Positions 1-8,426 of a DNA stretch of 64,000 nucleotides are shown here, piece by piece. How positions within the stretch are numbered: the first letter of the stretch is position 1; each line of letters begins with the position of its first letter. A program made the position numbers and the translations under genes. Source of the DNA: Hyphomicrobiales bacterium (GTDB lineage Bacteria; Pseudomonadota; Alphaproteobacteria; Rhizobiales; Rhizobiaceae); NCBI GenBank assembly GCA_900473915.1, contig UCNG01000002.1, forward strand, positions 191,078 to 255,077. The letters are read 5' to 3'. The notes beneath the pieces were generated by a model, which did not search any database, was not told the DNA's origin, and saw only the letters and a list, made by a program, of their open reading frames with translations.

Positions 1-578
1 GGGCATTGGCGGAACGCCTGCCTGCCAATGCCGACGTTGCACCGGTTTTGAAACATTTGCAGAAAATATATGAAACGCGCGGCGTGCATCTTGTTCAGGT
101 CGGCAGCGCATGGGCGTTTCGTACGGCACCTGATCTCGCCTTTCTCATGAGCCGCGAAGCCGTGCAGCAGCGCAAGCTCTCACGCGCTGCGATGGAAGTG
201 CTGGCCATCATTGCCTATCATCAGCCCGTCACGCGCGCCGAACTGGAAGATATTCGCGGTGTCGAGACCTCGAAGGGCACGCTGGACGTTCTGATGGAGA
301 CCGGCTGGATCAAATTGCGCGGGCGTCGCCGCACGCCCGGTCGCCCGGTAACCTATGGAACGACGGATGCGTTTCTCGACCATTTTGGTCTTCCCGAGAT
401 CCGCGATCTGCCCGGATTGGAAGAGCTGCGCGGGGCAGGGCTTCTCTCTGCGCGCATGCCGTCGAGTTTTGCCGTTCCCGTGCCGAACATTGACCCCGAT
501 GAATTGACGGAAGACGAAGAGCCGCTCGAAGATATCGATCTGGAAAGCCTTGGCTTGCTCGCGCCCCGCGGTGAATAG
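1..578 (+). CDS. scpB: Segregation and condensation protein B (5' end cut by window)
   Basis: ScpB is the winged-helix partner of the kleisin ScpA in the SMC condensin complex that compacts and segregates the chromosome. The visible 190 residues hold two winged-helix-like parts; the second has the family-typical stretch LSRAAMEVLAIIAYHQPVTR followed by EDIRGVETSKGTLDVL and GRPVTYGTT. The frame is open to the left edge, and a full-length protein should be some tens of residues longer, so the TTG at base 6 is probably an internal codon and the true start lies outside the window. The C-terminus is acidic (ELTEDEEPLEDIDLES), common in alphaproteobacterial ScpB. scpA would be expected just upstream. 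The next gene, tatA, follows after 143 bases. Confidence 0.9.
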   Translation, partial: ALAERLPANADVAPVLKHLQKIYETRGVHLVQVGSAWAFRTAPDLAFLMSREAVQQRKLSRAAMEVLAIIAYHQPVTRAELEDIRGVETSKGTLDVLMETGWIKLRGRRRTPGRPVTYGTTDAFLDHFGLPEIRDLPGLEELRGAGLLSARMPSSFAVPVPNIDPDELTEDEEPLEDIDLESLGLLAPRGE

Positions 579-691
579 TCCCGGTCTGGGCTTTGCAGCC
601 AATTTTATTTGTCGCAAAGCCGTTCACCGTCACACTTCTGTTTGAAAGATTTGTTGAAAGCGCTTAAATCGTAACTGGCATTGCAGGAACA

Positions 692-707
692 TGCCGCGCT
701 CGCGGCA
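692..707 (+). other. Hairpin just upstream of the tatA ribosome binding site
   Basis: TGCCGCG (692-698) and CGCGGCA (701-707) form a short GC-rich stem that ends 4 bases before the AGAGGA Shine-Dalgarno of tatA. It may influence translation of tatA or mark the end of a leader. No function is established from sequence. Confidence 0.4.
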
Positions 708-721
708 ATGAGAGGAATAAA

Positions 722-940
722 ATGGGTAGCTTTTCCATCTGGCACTGGCTGATCGTCCTGGCGGTTGTGCTTCTTCTGTTTGGCCGCGGCAAGATTCCCG
801 AGCTGATGGGTGACGTTGCCAAGGGCATCAAGAACTTCAAGCAGGGCATGAACGACGACGATGCGAAGGATGATGCGCGCACGATCGACGCCAAGGCTGA
901 CGAGACGGTCAACGACGTCAAGAAAACCACCAAGTCCTGA
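722..940 (+). CDS. tatA: Sec-independent protein translocase subunit TatA
   Basis: TatA forms the size-variable pore of the twin-arginine pathway, which exports folded proteins across the inner membrane. The 72-residue protein has the canonical order: a short N-terminal transmembrane helix (about residues 5-20, [16 protein letters not shown]), the [12 protein letters not shown] hinge, an amphipathic helix (about 25-42) and a charged disordered tail. AGAGGA lies 6 bases before the ATG. It is the first gene of a tatABC cluster; tatB follows after a palindromic repeat. The [19 protein letters not shown] stretch and the very short tail point to TatA rather than TatB. Confidence 0.95.
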   Translation: MGSFSIWHWLIVLAVVLLLFGRGKIPELMGDVAKGIKNFKQGMNDDDAKDDARTIDAKADETVNDVKKTTKS

Positions 941-944
941 TCTG

Positions 945-992
945 GAGCATGTTTCCCGAAAATGGGAAGCGCTTTAACGGATAAAGCATGCT
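945..992. repeat. Intergenic imperfect palindrome of a dispersed family
   Basis: An AGCATG...GCATGCT outer arm surrounds an inner TTCCC (953-957)/GGGAA (964-968) stem. The overall plan resembles the palindrome at 20308-20351 (outer GCATGTC/GACATGC, inner CCCCAAA/TTTGGGG). Such palindromes are scattered between genes in Brucellaceae and Rhizobiaceae. Here it separates tatA from tatB and could act as a processing or stability hairpin within the tat transcript. Confidence 0.5.
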
Positions 993-1089
993 GCGGGCGG
1001 GACAGCGCGCAGCATATTTTGCCATTTACAAGTGCGGTTTTCCGCCGAAAGACGGGACGCGCGCGCGAATTGCGCGGGGTATCAAGAAT

Positions 1090-1680
1090 ATGTTCGACAT
1101 CGGTTGGTCTGAACTTCTGATTATTGCGATCGTGATGATCGTAGTGGTCGGTCCCAAGGATTTGCCGAAGATGCTGCGCGCATTCGGTAAGGCGACCGCG
1201 CGCATGCGCGCGACCGCCAACGAGTTCAAGCAGCAGTTCGACGAAGCCTTGAAAGAGGCTGAGCTTGACGATGTAAAGACCATCATCGACGAGACCCGCA
1301 AGCTCGACCCGCGTTCGAAGATCACGCAGGTGTTCGATCCGATTCGAAGCGCGGGCGAGGATTTGCGTGCTGGCCTTCAGTCCACGTCCTCCATGTCGCC
1401 GGCGACGCCTGAAAAAGTAGCCGAAGTGACCACGCCGGTTGATGCTGGCGGCACTCCGGTGCCGCCTGCTGCGGAGCCTGCCGTAGAACCGGCCCCGGCT
1501 CCTAAAAAGCCTGCTCGCAAGGCTGCGCCGAAGGCAGAGAATAAGGCGACCGATGCCAAGGCAACGCCGGTTGCCAAGCCAACTTCCAGAAAGTCGGCAT
1601 CAACGAAATCGGAAACTGCAAAGGCTGCTGCCACGGCACCTGCCAAAAAGACCACGAAGAAGACAGGAACCAAAGCGTGA
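1090..1680 (+). CDS. tatB: Sec-independent protein translocase subunit TatB
   Basis: TatB partners TatC in recognising twin-arginine signal peptides. The protein (196 residues) starts MFDIGWSELLIIAIVMIVVV with the transmembrane helix at once, then VGPKDLPKMLRAFGKATARM, the TatB-type hinge and amphipathic helix. The ATG at 1090 is chosen over the upstream in-frame codon at 988, because the extra 34 residues would put a basic, non-conserved stretch before the membrane helix and overlap the palindromic repeat. The C-terminal half (about residues 110-196) is low complexity, rich in Ala, Pro, Lys and Thr, as often in alphaproteobacteria. The stop overlaps the tatC start by 4 bases (GTGA), so translation is likely coupled. 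Confidence 0.93.
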   Translation: MFDIGWSELLIIAIVMIVVVGPKDLPKMLRAFGKATARMRATANEFKQQFDEALKEAELDDVKTIIDETRKLDPRSKITQVFDPIRSAGEDLRAGLQSTSSMSPATPEKVAEVTTPVDAGGTPVPPAAEPAVEPAPAPKKPARKAAPKAENKATDAKATPVAKPTSRKSASTKSETAKAAATAPAKKTTKKTGTKA

Positions 1681-2501
1681 CACGCGACGAGGACGAAATC
1701 GAACAGAGCGCAGCGCCTCTGCTTGAACACCTGATCGAACTGCGCCGCCGCCTGATCTGGGCAATTCTGGCATTTTTCGTGGCATTTGTTTTCTGTTTCG
1801 CTTTCGCCAAACAGCTGTTCAACCTGCTTGTCGTGCCATATCAGTGGGCGCTAGACTGGGCGGGCATGGATCGCTCGAAGGCAGAACTGATCTATACTGC
1901 GCCGCAGGAATTTTTCTTCACGCAGGTGAAGGTGGCCATGTTCGGCGGCATCGTGCTGGCATTTCCCATCATTGCCGCGCAGATTTACAAATTCGTGGCA
2001 CCTGGCCTCTACAAGCATGAACGCATGGCGTTCCTGCCATTCCTGATCGCTTCGCCGATCCTGTTTTTGATGGGCGGCGCGCTCGTTTATTTCTTCTTCA
2101 CGCCAATGGTGATGTGGTTCTTCCTCGCCATGCAGCAGACCGGCGGCAGCGGTGAAGTGCAGATTTCCCTCCTGCCGAAAGTATCGGAATATCTGAGCCT
2201 CATCATGACGCTCATCTTTGCGTTTGGCCTGGTCTTCCAGCTGCCGGTGGTCACGAGCCTGATGGCGCGTGTCGGGCTGGTGACGTCGGCGGGCCTCAAG
2301 GACAAGCGCAAATACGCAATCGTCATCGCTTTCATCGTGGCTGCCGTGCTGACGCCGCCCGATCCGGCGAGCCAGATCGGCCTTGCCTTGCCGACGATCC
2401 TTCTCTACGAGATTTCAATCATCGTGGCTCGCATGATCGAGAAGAAGCGGGATGAGGCGCAGGCAAGCACCGACGCTGAAAATAACGCTTCATCATCCTG
2501 A
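1677..2501 (+). CDS. tatC: Sec-independent protein translocase subunit TatC
   Basis: TatC is the six-helix membrane receptor for twin-arginine signal peptides. The 274-residue product shows the N-terminal LLEHLIELRRRLIWAI signature, the conserved FFTQVKVAMFGGIVLAFPII segment and LTPPDPASQIGLALPTILLYE near the last helices, as in the TatC family. The GTG start at 1677 overlaps the tatB stop (GTGA). The last about 20 residues are charged and cytoplasmic. A complete tatABC set in this order implies one transcriptional unit. Confidence 0.96.
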   Translation: MTRDEDEIEQSAAPLLEHLIELRRRLIWAILAFFVAFVFCFAFAKQLFNLLVVPYQWALDWAGMDRSKAELIYTAPQEFFFTQVKVAMFGGIVLAFPIIAAQIYKFVAPGLYKHERMAFLPFLIASPILFLMGGALVYFFFTPMVMWFFLAMQQTGGSGEVQISLLPKVSEYLSLIMTLIFAFGLVFQLPVVTSLMARVGLVTSAGLKDKRKYAIVIAFIVAAVLTPPDPASQIGLALPTILLYEISIIVARMIEKKRDEAQASTDAENNASSS

Positions 2502-2520
2502 TTTGTCACGTTAATTCCGT

Positions 2521-2543
2521 AAGGTCGCAGGTTGTGCGGCCTT
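2521..2543 (+). terminator. Possible terminator after tatC
   Basis: AAGGTCGCA (2521-2529) can pair with TGCGGCCTT (2535-2543), one pair being a G-U wobble, over a 5-base loop. The downstream sequence (GCTTCTGTTC) is only weakly U-rich, so it may be a leaky terminator or simply a hairpin between the tat genes and serS. Confidence 0.35.
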
Positions 2544-2576
2544 GCTTCTGTTCAATTTCACGAAACGGCTTTTCCC

Positions 2577-3860
2577 ATGCTCGACATCAAATGGATACGC
2601 GAAAACCCTGAAACCCTCGACAAAGCGCTCGCCAAGCGTGGGGCTCAGTCGCTGTCGTCCGAACTGATGGCGCTGGACGAAAAACGCCGCGAATATGTCG
2701 GCAAGGTTCAGGCTGCGCAGGAGCGCCGCAACGCCGCCTCGAAGGAAATAGGCAAGGCCATGGCTGCGAAGGATGCAGCAACGGCTGACAGGCTGAAGGC
2801 GGAAGTTGCCGAGTTGAAGGATTTTCTTGCTCAGGCCGAAGACGAAGAACGCCGCCTGACCAAGGAACTGAACGACGCGCTGTCGTCCATCCCCAATATT
2901 CCGCTCGAAGACGTGCCGCTCGGCAAGGACGAAAGCGACAATGTCGAAATCCGCCGCATCGGCAATCAGCGCAACTTCGCTTTCCAGCCGAAGGAACATT
3001 TCGAGCTGGGCGAGGCGCTCGGCTACATGGATTTCGAACGTGCGGCCAAGCTCGCAGGTTCGCGCTTCACGGTGCTGAAAGGGCCGCTTGCGCGTCTTGA
3101 ACGCGCGCTTGGTCAGTTCATGCTCGATCTCCATACGACAGAGCACGGCTACACCGAAACAATGCCGCCGCTGATGGTGCGCGACGAAGCTGTCTATGGA
3201 ACCGGTCAGCTGCCGAAATTTTCGGAAGACCTTTTCCGCACCACGGATGGCCGCTGGCTCATTCCAACTGCTGAAGTGCCGCTGACCAATCTGGTCGCCG
3301 ACGAAATCGTCGACGGGAAGTCGCTTCCCCAGCGTTATACGGCACTGACGCCGTGCTTCCGCTCGGAAGCGGGCTCCGCCGGTCGCGACACGCGCGGCAT
3401 GCTGCGTCAGCACCAGTTCCTGAAAGTGGAAATGGTGTCGATTACCGATGCCGACAGCTCGATCGAAGAACATGAGCGTATGACTGCTTGCGCCGAGGAA
3501 GTGCTGAAGCGCCTCGGTCTGCCGTTCCGCACCGTCGTGCTCTGCACCGGCGACATGGGCTTCGGCGCGCAGAAGACTTACGACATCGAAGTGTGGCTGC
3601 CGGGCCAGAACACCTATCGCGAAATTTCCAGCTGCTCGGTTTGCGGTGATTTCCAGGGTCGTCGCATGAATGCCCGCTATCGTCCGGAAGGCGAGAAATC
3701 GACCCGTTTCGTGCATACGCTGAACGGTTCGGGTGTCGCCGTCGGTCGTGCGCTTATCGCCGTGATGGAAAATTATCAGGAAGAAGACGGCAGCATTCAT
3801 ATTCCTGAAGCATTGCAGCCATACATGGGCGGCCTCACGCGGATCGAGAAAGCTGCGTGA
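2577..3860 (+). CDS. serS: Seryl-tRNA synthetase
   Basis: This class II synthetase charges tRNA-Ser (and tRNA-Sec where present). The 427-residue protein begins [12 protein letters not shown], the usual bacterial SerRS start; the upstream in-frame extension from 2532 is not family-like and is rejected. Residues about 30-110 form the long antiparallel coiled-coil arm that binds tRNA. The catalytic core shows class II motif 2 ([20 protein letters not shown], with FLKVEM following) and motif 3 ([20 protein letters not shown]). It lies between tatC and surE on the same strand. Confidence 0.97.
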   Translation: MLDIKWIRENPETLDKALAKRGAQSLSSELMALDEKRREYVGKVQAAQERRNAASKEIGKAMAAKDAATADRLKAEVAELKDFLAQAEDEERRLTKELNDALSSIPNIPLEDVPLGKDESDNVEIRRIGNQRNFAFQPKEHFELGEALGYMDFERAAKLAGSRFTVLKGPLARLERALGQFMLDLHTTEHGYTETMPPLMVRDEAVYGTGQLPKFSEDLFRTTDGRWLIPTAEVPLTNLVADEIVDGKSLPQRYTALTPCFRSEAGSAGRDTRGMLRQHQFLKVEMVSITDADSSIEEHERMTACAEEVLKRLGLPFRTVVLCTGDMGFGAQKTYDIEVWLPGQNTYREISSCSVCGDFQGRRMNARYRPEGEKSTRFVHTLNGSGVAVGRALIAVMENYQEEDGSIHIPEALQPYMGGLTRIEKAA

Positions 3861-3893
3861 ATCAGAATCATTGATAGATGAAGGAGTAATGAC

Positions 3894-4661
3894 GTGCGAA
3901 TTCTGCTGACGAACGATGATGGTATCCACGCTGAAGGCCTCGCAGTTCTGGAGCGGATCGCACGCAAACTCTCCGACGATGTCTGGGTGGTCGCTCCCGA
4001 AACCGATCAGAGCGGCCTCGCGCATTCGCTGACGCTGTCAGAACCGCTTCGCCTTCGCCAGATTGACGAACGTCATTTTGCCTTGCGCGGCACGCCGACC
4101 GATTGCGTCATCATGGGTGTGCGCCACGTGCTGCCGGGCGCGCCCGATCTGGTTCTTTCCGGCGTCAATTCCGGTGCCAACATGGCCGACGACGTGACCT
4201 ATTCGGGCACCGTTGCCGGTGCAATGGAAGGGACCTTGCTGGGTGTACGAGCCATCGCGCTGTCGCAGGAATACGAATATGAAGGCGACCGCCGTATCGT
4301 GCCGTGGGAAACGGCGGAAGCCCACGCGCCGGACCTTATCAAGAAGCTGATGGAGGCTGGCTGGCCGGAAGGGGTTCTTCTGAACCTGAATTTCCCGAAC
4401 TGCGGCCCGGAGGAAGTGCAGGGCGTGCGCGTCACGGCACAGGGCAAGCTTAGCCACGATGCGCGCCTCGACGAGCGCCGCGACGGACGCGGCTTCCCTT
4501 ATTTCTGGCTGCACTTCGGTCGCGGCAAGGCGCCTGTCGCCGATGATAGCGACATTGCGGCTATTCGTTCCGACTGCATTTCGGTAACCCCGTTGCACCT
4601 TGATCTGACCGCGCATAAGGTTCGGGCAGAATTGAGCGCAGCACTTGGGGTTGAAGCATGA
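3894..4661 (+). CDS. surE: 5'/3'-nucleotidase SurE
   Basis: SurE is a metal-dependent nucleoside monophosphate phosphatase linked to stationary-phase survival. The 255-residue protein starts with [15 protein letters not shown], containing the metal-binding Asp-Asp pair, and has [24 protein letters not shown] and [20 protein letters not shown] with the conserved Asn and Ser ligands. The start is GTG, preceded by a strong AAGGAG (bases 3880-3885). The stop overlaps pcm by 4 bases (ATGA). A surE-pcm-nlpD order is shared by many proteobacteria. Confidence 0.96.
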   Translation: MRILLTNDDGIHAEGLAVLERIARKLSDDVWVVAPETDQSGLAHSLTLSEPLRLRQIDERHFALRGTPTDCVIMGVRHVLPGAPDLVLSGVNSGANMADDVTYSGTVAGAMEGTLLGVRAIALSQEYEYEGDRRIVPWETAEAHAPDLIKKLMEAGWPEGVLLNLNFPNCGPEEVQGVRVTAQGKLSHDARLDERRDGRGFPYFWLHFGRGKAPVADDSDIAAIRSDCISVTPLHLDLTAHKVRAELSAALGVEA

Positions 4662-5326
4662 GGCAGGCAGCGTCTGAGCGCCCACGGCTTTCGGACAGGG
4701 AAGGATTTGCATCCTTCGTCATGCGGATGCGCGGATACGGTATTGACGATCCGCGCCTCTTCGCAGCCATTGAGGCCACGCCCCGCCAGAGTTTTCTCGC
4801 GTCCGCATGGTCTCATCTCGCCTATAGCCCCCGCACTGCGCCGCTCGACTGCGGTGAATACATGGAGGGCATCGATGAACAGGCCCGCGCCATCGCAGCG
4901 CTGAAATTGGAGCCCGGTCATCGGGTGCTGGAAATCGGAACAGGCTCCGGCTTTACGGCGGCCGTCATGTCGACGCTTGCCGGTCGCGTCACGACTGTCG
5001 AGCGTTACCGCAAGCTTTGCGACCATGCCTTGCAGCAATTCGTATCGCTGAAGCGCGAAAACATCATGGTCAAGCATGCCGACGGTCGTCATGGAATGCC
5101 GGGCGGCCCGTTTGACCGCATCCTGATCTGGCTCGCCTTCGACGAAGTGCCGCGTCATTTCGTCGATCTTCTGGCGACGCATGGCGTGTTGATTGCCCCC
5201 ATCGGTCCGGGCGATGGCCCGCAGGTCATGACGCGCGTCGCCAAGGTTGGCAGCCGATTCGAGCAGGAGGACCTGATGGCGGTCCGCTACCAGCCCTTCA
5301 TCGAAGGTGTCTCGTCGGTTCTGTGA
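4658..5326 (+). CDS. pcm: Protein-L-isoaspartate O-methyltransferase
   Basis: PCMT repairs isoaspartyl residues in aged proteins using S-adenosylmethionine. The 222-residue protein has SAM motif [21 protein letters not shown], the upstream stretch [21 protein letters not shown] that stands in for the substrate-binding loop, and a [18 protein letters not shown] motif. Translation is coupled to surE through ATGA overlap. A second Pcm-family gene lies at 58652-59320, but the two are clearly divergent; this one is the copy in the classical surE-pcm-nlpD order. Confidence 0.93.
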   Translation: MRQAASERPRLSDREGFASFVMRMRGYGIDDPRLFAAIEATPRQSFLASAWSHLAYSPRTAPLDCGEYMEGIDEQARAIAALKLEPGHRVLEIGTGSGFTAAVMSTLAGRVTTVERYRKLCDHALQQFVSLKRENIMVKHADGRHGMPGGPFDRILIWLAFDEVPRHFVDLLATHGVLIAPIGPGDGPQVMTRVAKVGSRFEQEDLMAVRYQPFIEGVSSVL

Positions 5327-5522
5327 CGGCGGCGTATTGATTCGTCAAAAAGAAGGCTCTTTGGCTCTTTCCGGCCTCGCCGGGGCGGGCTTTTCGGCGG
5401 CTTTGTGCGCTTATGGTATTTAATTGGTGAATCTTTTTTCGAAGATTGGCCCTTCTTAACCAGAGAGTAACATTAACGCGTTTTAATCACCTTACTGAGT
5501 TTCGAGTATGGGCGAGTTGAAC

Positions 5523-6827
5523 ATGCGTTTACAAATTTTGCAGCACACGTCTGAACGTCTCCTGCGGAATGTCGCGATCGTTCTGATTGCCGGTTTTGGT
5601 GCCGGGTGCAGTGCCGATACGATGCGCTTCACTGATGGTATCAGTACGGGCTCTACGTCCAGTCAGCGTGTCGCGCAGCAGCCGGCTGGCGATCTTTATG
5701 CATCCGCGGCTCCTGTGGCTCCCGCTTCCAGCGGTTCGGTCCAGCGTAATTCACTGCCGCCGGTGTCCTCGGCGCCGATGGCGGCACCGGTCGCCGCAGC
5801 CCGCCAGTCCGTTCAGGCTCCGGTTGCAGCGGCATCCAATCACATCCAGAACCAGGTTGGTCAGGCACAGGATATGGCCGCAAACCGTGTGAACAACACG
5901 GTCAATGCAGCCGAAACCAAGGTTGCCAGTGCCGCCACCGCTACGCGCAATACCGTGAACGGCGCGCAGGAAAAGGTTCTGGGTCAGCTTCCGGCGACTC
6001 CGGCTGTTCCACGGCCAACGGACAATAATATCGCGGTCGTACCGCAGGCGCCTGCCGTCAACGGCAAGAAGCCTTCGGCGACCGACATGGCCTCGGCGGG
6101 GGCAAATGCTACCACGCCGCCAGCGCCGAACGGCACCTACACGGTTAAGAGCGGCGATTCACTCTTCTCCATCGCGCAGAAGCACAATGTGCCTGTCGAG
6201 CAGCTGAAGAAGGCCAACGGACTGTCGAACGGCGCTATCCGCGTCGGACAGGCGCTTGTCATTCCTTCTGCCGCTGCTGGCAATGCAACGCAGGTTGCCG
6301 CAGTTTCGCAGCCGCCGGAAAACCCGGCCAAGACAGCGTCCGCCCCAGCCGCCAACGCCGATGTGAAGCCTTACACGCCGCCCCAGGCGAGCAACAAGGT
6401 GATCGAGGATGCCGAAAAGGATCAGGCGGCAGCGCCTTCCTCGACCGGCATTTCGCAGATGCGCTGGCCGGTGCGTGGCCGCATTCTCGCAAGTTTCGGC
6501 CAGCGTGATGGCACTTCGGTAAGCGACGGCATCGACATTATGGTTCCGGAAGGCACCTCGGTGAAGGCCGCTGAAAATGGCGTCGTCATCTATGCCGGTG
6601 ACGGCCTCAAGGAGTTTGGCCAGACGGTTCTGATCCGCCACGACAACGGCCTCGTTACCGTTTACGGTCACAACAGCCAGATACTGGTCCAGCGCGGCCA
6701 GAAAGTCCGTCGCGGCGAAGAAGTTGCAAAGTCGGGCATGAGCGGCAACGCGAAATCTCCTAAGCTGCACTTTGAGGTGCGCAAGAATTCCGCGCCGGTC
6801 AATCCTTCCAAATATCTGGAATCCTGA
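5523..6827 (+). CDS. nlpD: NlpD-like LysM/LytM lipoprotein with degenerate peptidase site
   Basis: Probable periplasmic activator of a peptidoglycan amidase. From the ATG at 5523 (an ATG at 5508 is an alternative) the N-terminus is a lipoprotein signal with lipobox GAG-Cys29. Residues 30-200 are low-complexity Ala/Val/Pro/Thr-rich. A LysM domain follows (about 205-250, YTVKSGDSLFSIAQKHNV) and then an M23/LytM domain (about 320-430, GIDIMVPEGTSVKAAENGVV). In active M23 enzymes the first metal ligand is His in HxGxD and the last pair is HxH; here the positions read SDGID and KLHFE, so both first histidines are missing, as in Escherichia coli NlpD. A candidate partner amidase (AmiC-like) lies at 32019-33281. 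Confidence 0.85.
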   Translation: MRLQILQHTSERLLRNVAIVLIAGFGAGCSADTMRFTDGISTGSTSSQRVAQQPAGDLYASAAPVAPASSGSVQRNSLPPVSSAPMAAPVAAARQSVQAPVAAASNHIQNQVGQAQDMAANRVNNTVNAAETKVASAATATRNTVNGAQEKVLGQLPATPAVPRPTDNNIAVVPQAPAVNGKKPSATDMASAGANATTPPAPNGTYTVKSGDSLFSIAQKHNVPVEQLKKANGLSNGAIRVGQALVIPSAAAGNATQVAAVSQPPENPAKTASAPAANADVKPYTPPQASNKVIEDAEKDQAAAPSSTGISQMRWPVRGRILASFGQRDGTSVSDGIDIMVPEGTSVKAAENGVVIYAGDGLKEFGQTVLIRHDNGLVTVYGHNSQILVQRGQKVRRGEEVAKSGMSGNAKSPKLHFEVRKNSAPVNPSKYLES

Positions 6828-6848
6828 TCGGAATGTGACACAACAAAA

Positions 6849-6874
6849 AAAGGCGGACCCCAAAGTCCGCCTTT
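6849..6874. terminator. Bidirectional terminator between convergent genes
   Basis: AAAGGCGGAC (6849-6858) pairs with GTCCGCCTTT (6865-6874) around CCCAAA, followed by CTCTTTT on the plus strand and preceded by an A-run that becomes a U-run on the minus strand. It serves nlpD (plus) and the DUF815 gene (minus). Confidence 0.85.
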
Positions 6875-6899
6875 CTCTTTTATGCGTCGTTCAATTGTT

Positions 6900-7763
6900 T
6901 TACATGGCAATGCCGAGGCGACCCGCCAGATCCTGTATATATTGCCATGCGACACGGCCGGAGCGGTTTCCACGCGTTGTGGACCACTCCAGTGCTTCTG
7001 CATGCATCTTGGCAGGATCGTATGCCAGCTTGAAATAGGCCGCATAGCCGTCAACCATGGCGAGATAATCGTCCTGGCTGCATTTGTGGAAACCGAGCCA
7101 GAGACCAAAACGGTCTGACAGCGAAACCTTTTCCTCAATGGCCTCCGAAGGATTGATCGCCGTCGAGCGCTCATTGTCGATCATGTCGCGCGGCATGAGA
7201 TGGCGTCGGTTCGACGTTGCATAGAAAATCACATTGCCGGGACGGCCTTCCACACCACCTTCGAGCGCCGCCTTGAGCGATTTATAGGACGTATCGTCGT
7301 GATCGAAGGAAAGGTCATCGCAGAACAGGATGAAGCGATAGTCCGTATCCTTGATGAGATTCATCAATGTCGGAAGGCTATCAATGTCTTCGCGATGAAT
7401 TTCGATCAGCTTGAGTGGGGTACGGTCCGTCATTTCCGCATTGACGCTTGCCTGCGCAGCTTTGACCAGCGAGGATTTTCCCATGCCACGTGCGCCCCAG
7501 AGCAGCACATTGTTGGCCGGAAATCCTTTTGCGAAGCGCCGGGTATTGTCCACAAGCTGGTCACGTACCAAATCTACGCCACGGATCAGTTCGATATCCA
7601 CTCGGTTAACACGCTTCACCGGATCCAGGGTCAGTCGTTCGGGAGCCCAGACAAAGCAATCTGCGGCATCAAGATCGGGTGTTTTGGCTTCTGGCGGCGC
7701 AATGCGTTCCAGAGCGGCGATCAAACGGTCCAGTTTCTGGCTGAGTATGTCTTCGGTCGTCAT
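6900..7763 (-). CDS. DUF815-family AAA-type ATPase
   Basis: A 287-residue P-loop ATPase of unknown role. Walker A reads GARGMGKSSLVKAA, Walker B ILFCDDLSFD, and FYATSNRRHL resembles sensor 1, so it has the basic AAA plan. The start MTTEDILSQK at 7763 is preferred over the ORF extension to 7859, which adds a 32-residue non-conserved stretch. The family (DUF815) is common in proteobacteria and uncharacterised in detail; nothing in the neighbourhood fixes its substrate. It is transcribed divergently from yajC and convergently with nlpD. Confidence 0.85.
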   Translation of the reverse strand: MTTEDILSQKLDRLIAALERIAPPEAKTPDLDAADCFVWAPERLTLDPVKRVNRVDIELIRGVDLVRDQLVDNTRRFAKGFPANNVLLWGARGMGKSSLVKAAQASVNAEMTDRTPLKLIEIHREDIDSLPTLMNLIKDTDYRFILFCDDLSFDHDDTSYKSLKAALEGGVEGRPGNVIFYATSNRRHLMPRDMIDNERSTAINPSEAIEEKVSLSDRFGLWLGFHKCSQDDYLAMVDGYAAYFKLAYDPAKMHAEALEWSTTRGNRSGRVAWQYIQDLAGRLGIAM

Positions 7764-7922
7764 TTCATGCCCCTGATGATAGGGGTATTGGCTTAACATG
7801 CCACAGCGGAGGCGAAAAGTGTGCGACCTTGGCGCAGGCGGGGTCATCGCCGGTTGCATTTGGCGCGCTAACCATTGTAATGCCGTTAATAATTTGTCTT
7901 CGAGACTTCAGAGGAGTTCCTA

Positions 7923-8264
7923 ATGTTCGTAACACCGGCTTTCGCTCAAGCATCCGGCGGCGCTGCTGGACCAGACATGCTCATGAGCATTCTGCCGTTC
8001 ATCCTGATCTTCGTGATCATGTACTTCCTCATCATCCGCCCGCAGCGGACCCAGATGAAGAAGCGTCAGGAAATGCTGTCGCAGGTTCGTCGCGGCGATA
8101 CGGTCGTCACCGGCGGCGGCATTGTCGGCAAGGTCCAGAAGGTCGTTGACGACAACGAACTGGAAGTCGAAATCGCCGAAGGCGTGCGCATCCGCGTCAT
8201 GCGCAGCACGCTGATGGATGTTCGCGTCAAGGGCGAACCTGTCGCCGACAACAAGAACAAGTAA
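7923..8264 (+). CDS. yajC: Sec translocon accessory subunit YajC
   Basis: YajC is a small single-pass inner-membrane protein that co-purifies with SecDF-YidC. The 113-residue product has one transmembrane helix (about 22-42, ILPFILIFVIMYFLIIRPQ) ending in the family signature RPQRTQMKKRQEML, then a small cytoplasmic domain with VRRGDTVVTGGGIVGKVQKV. AGAGGAG lies just upstream of the ATG. secDF follows after 162 bases, the standard order. Confidence 0.95.
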   Translation: MFVTPAFAQASGGAAGPDMLMSILPFILIFVIMYFLIIRPQRTQMKKRQEMLSQVRRGDTVVTGGGIVGKVQKVVDDNELEVEIAEGVRIRVMRSTLMDVRVKGEPVADNKNK

Positions 8265-8280
8265 TTCTTTTTACGACACA

Positions 8281-8314
8281 CAGGCCCCGGTAAGATTTCC
8301 ATAACCGGGGCCTG
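8281..8314 (+). terminator. Strong hairpin between yajC and secDF
   Basis: CAGGCCCCGGT (8281-8291) pairs perfectly with ACCGGGGCCTG (8304-8314) over a 12-base loop. The following bases (TGCATTATTC) contain no clean U-run, so it may attenuate or protect the yajC transcript rather than fully stop it; secDF lies 112 bases downstream. Confidence 0.5.
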
Positions 8315-8426
8315 TGCATTATTCGGCAAGCGCCAAATATGAGGCGCGTGCCACGACGCCGGAGAGCGGTTCGCAACAGGTGAACTCCGGCATGCTCTAT
8401 CCAAGCCGATACGGAATTGCTGCTCC

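Noticed and set aside
988-1089. N-terminal extension of TatB
   Set aside because: The 34 extra residues overlap a palindromic repeat and precede the normal TatB start MFDIGWSELL.
2511-4025. 504-residue minus-strand reading frame over serS
   Set aside because: Antisense shadow of a clear serS gene; His/Arg-rich composition without motifs. Long antisense frames are common at this GC content.
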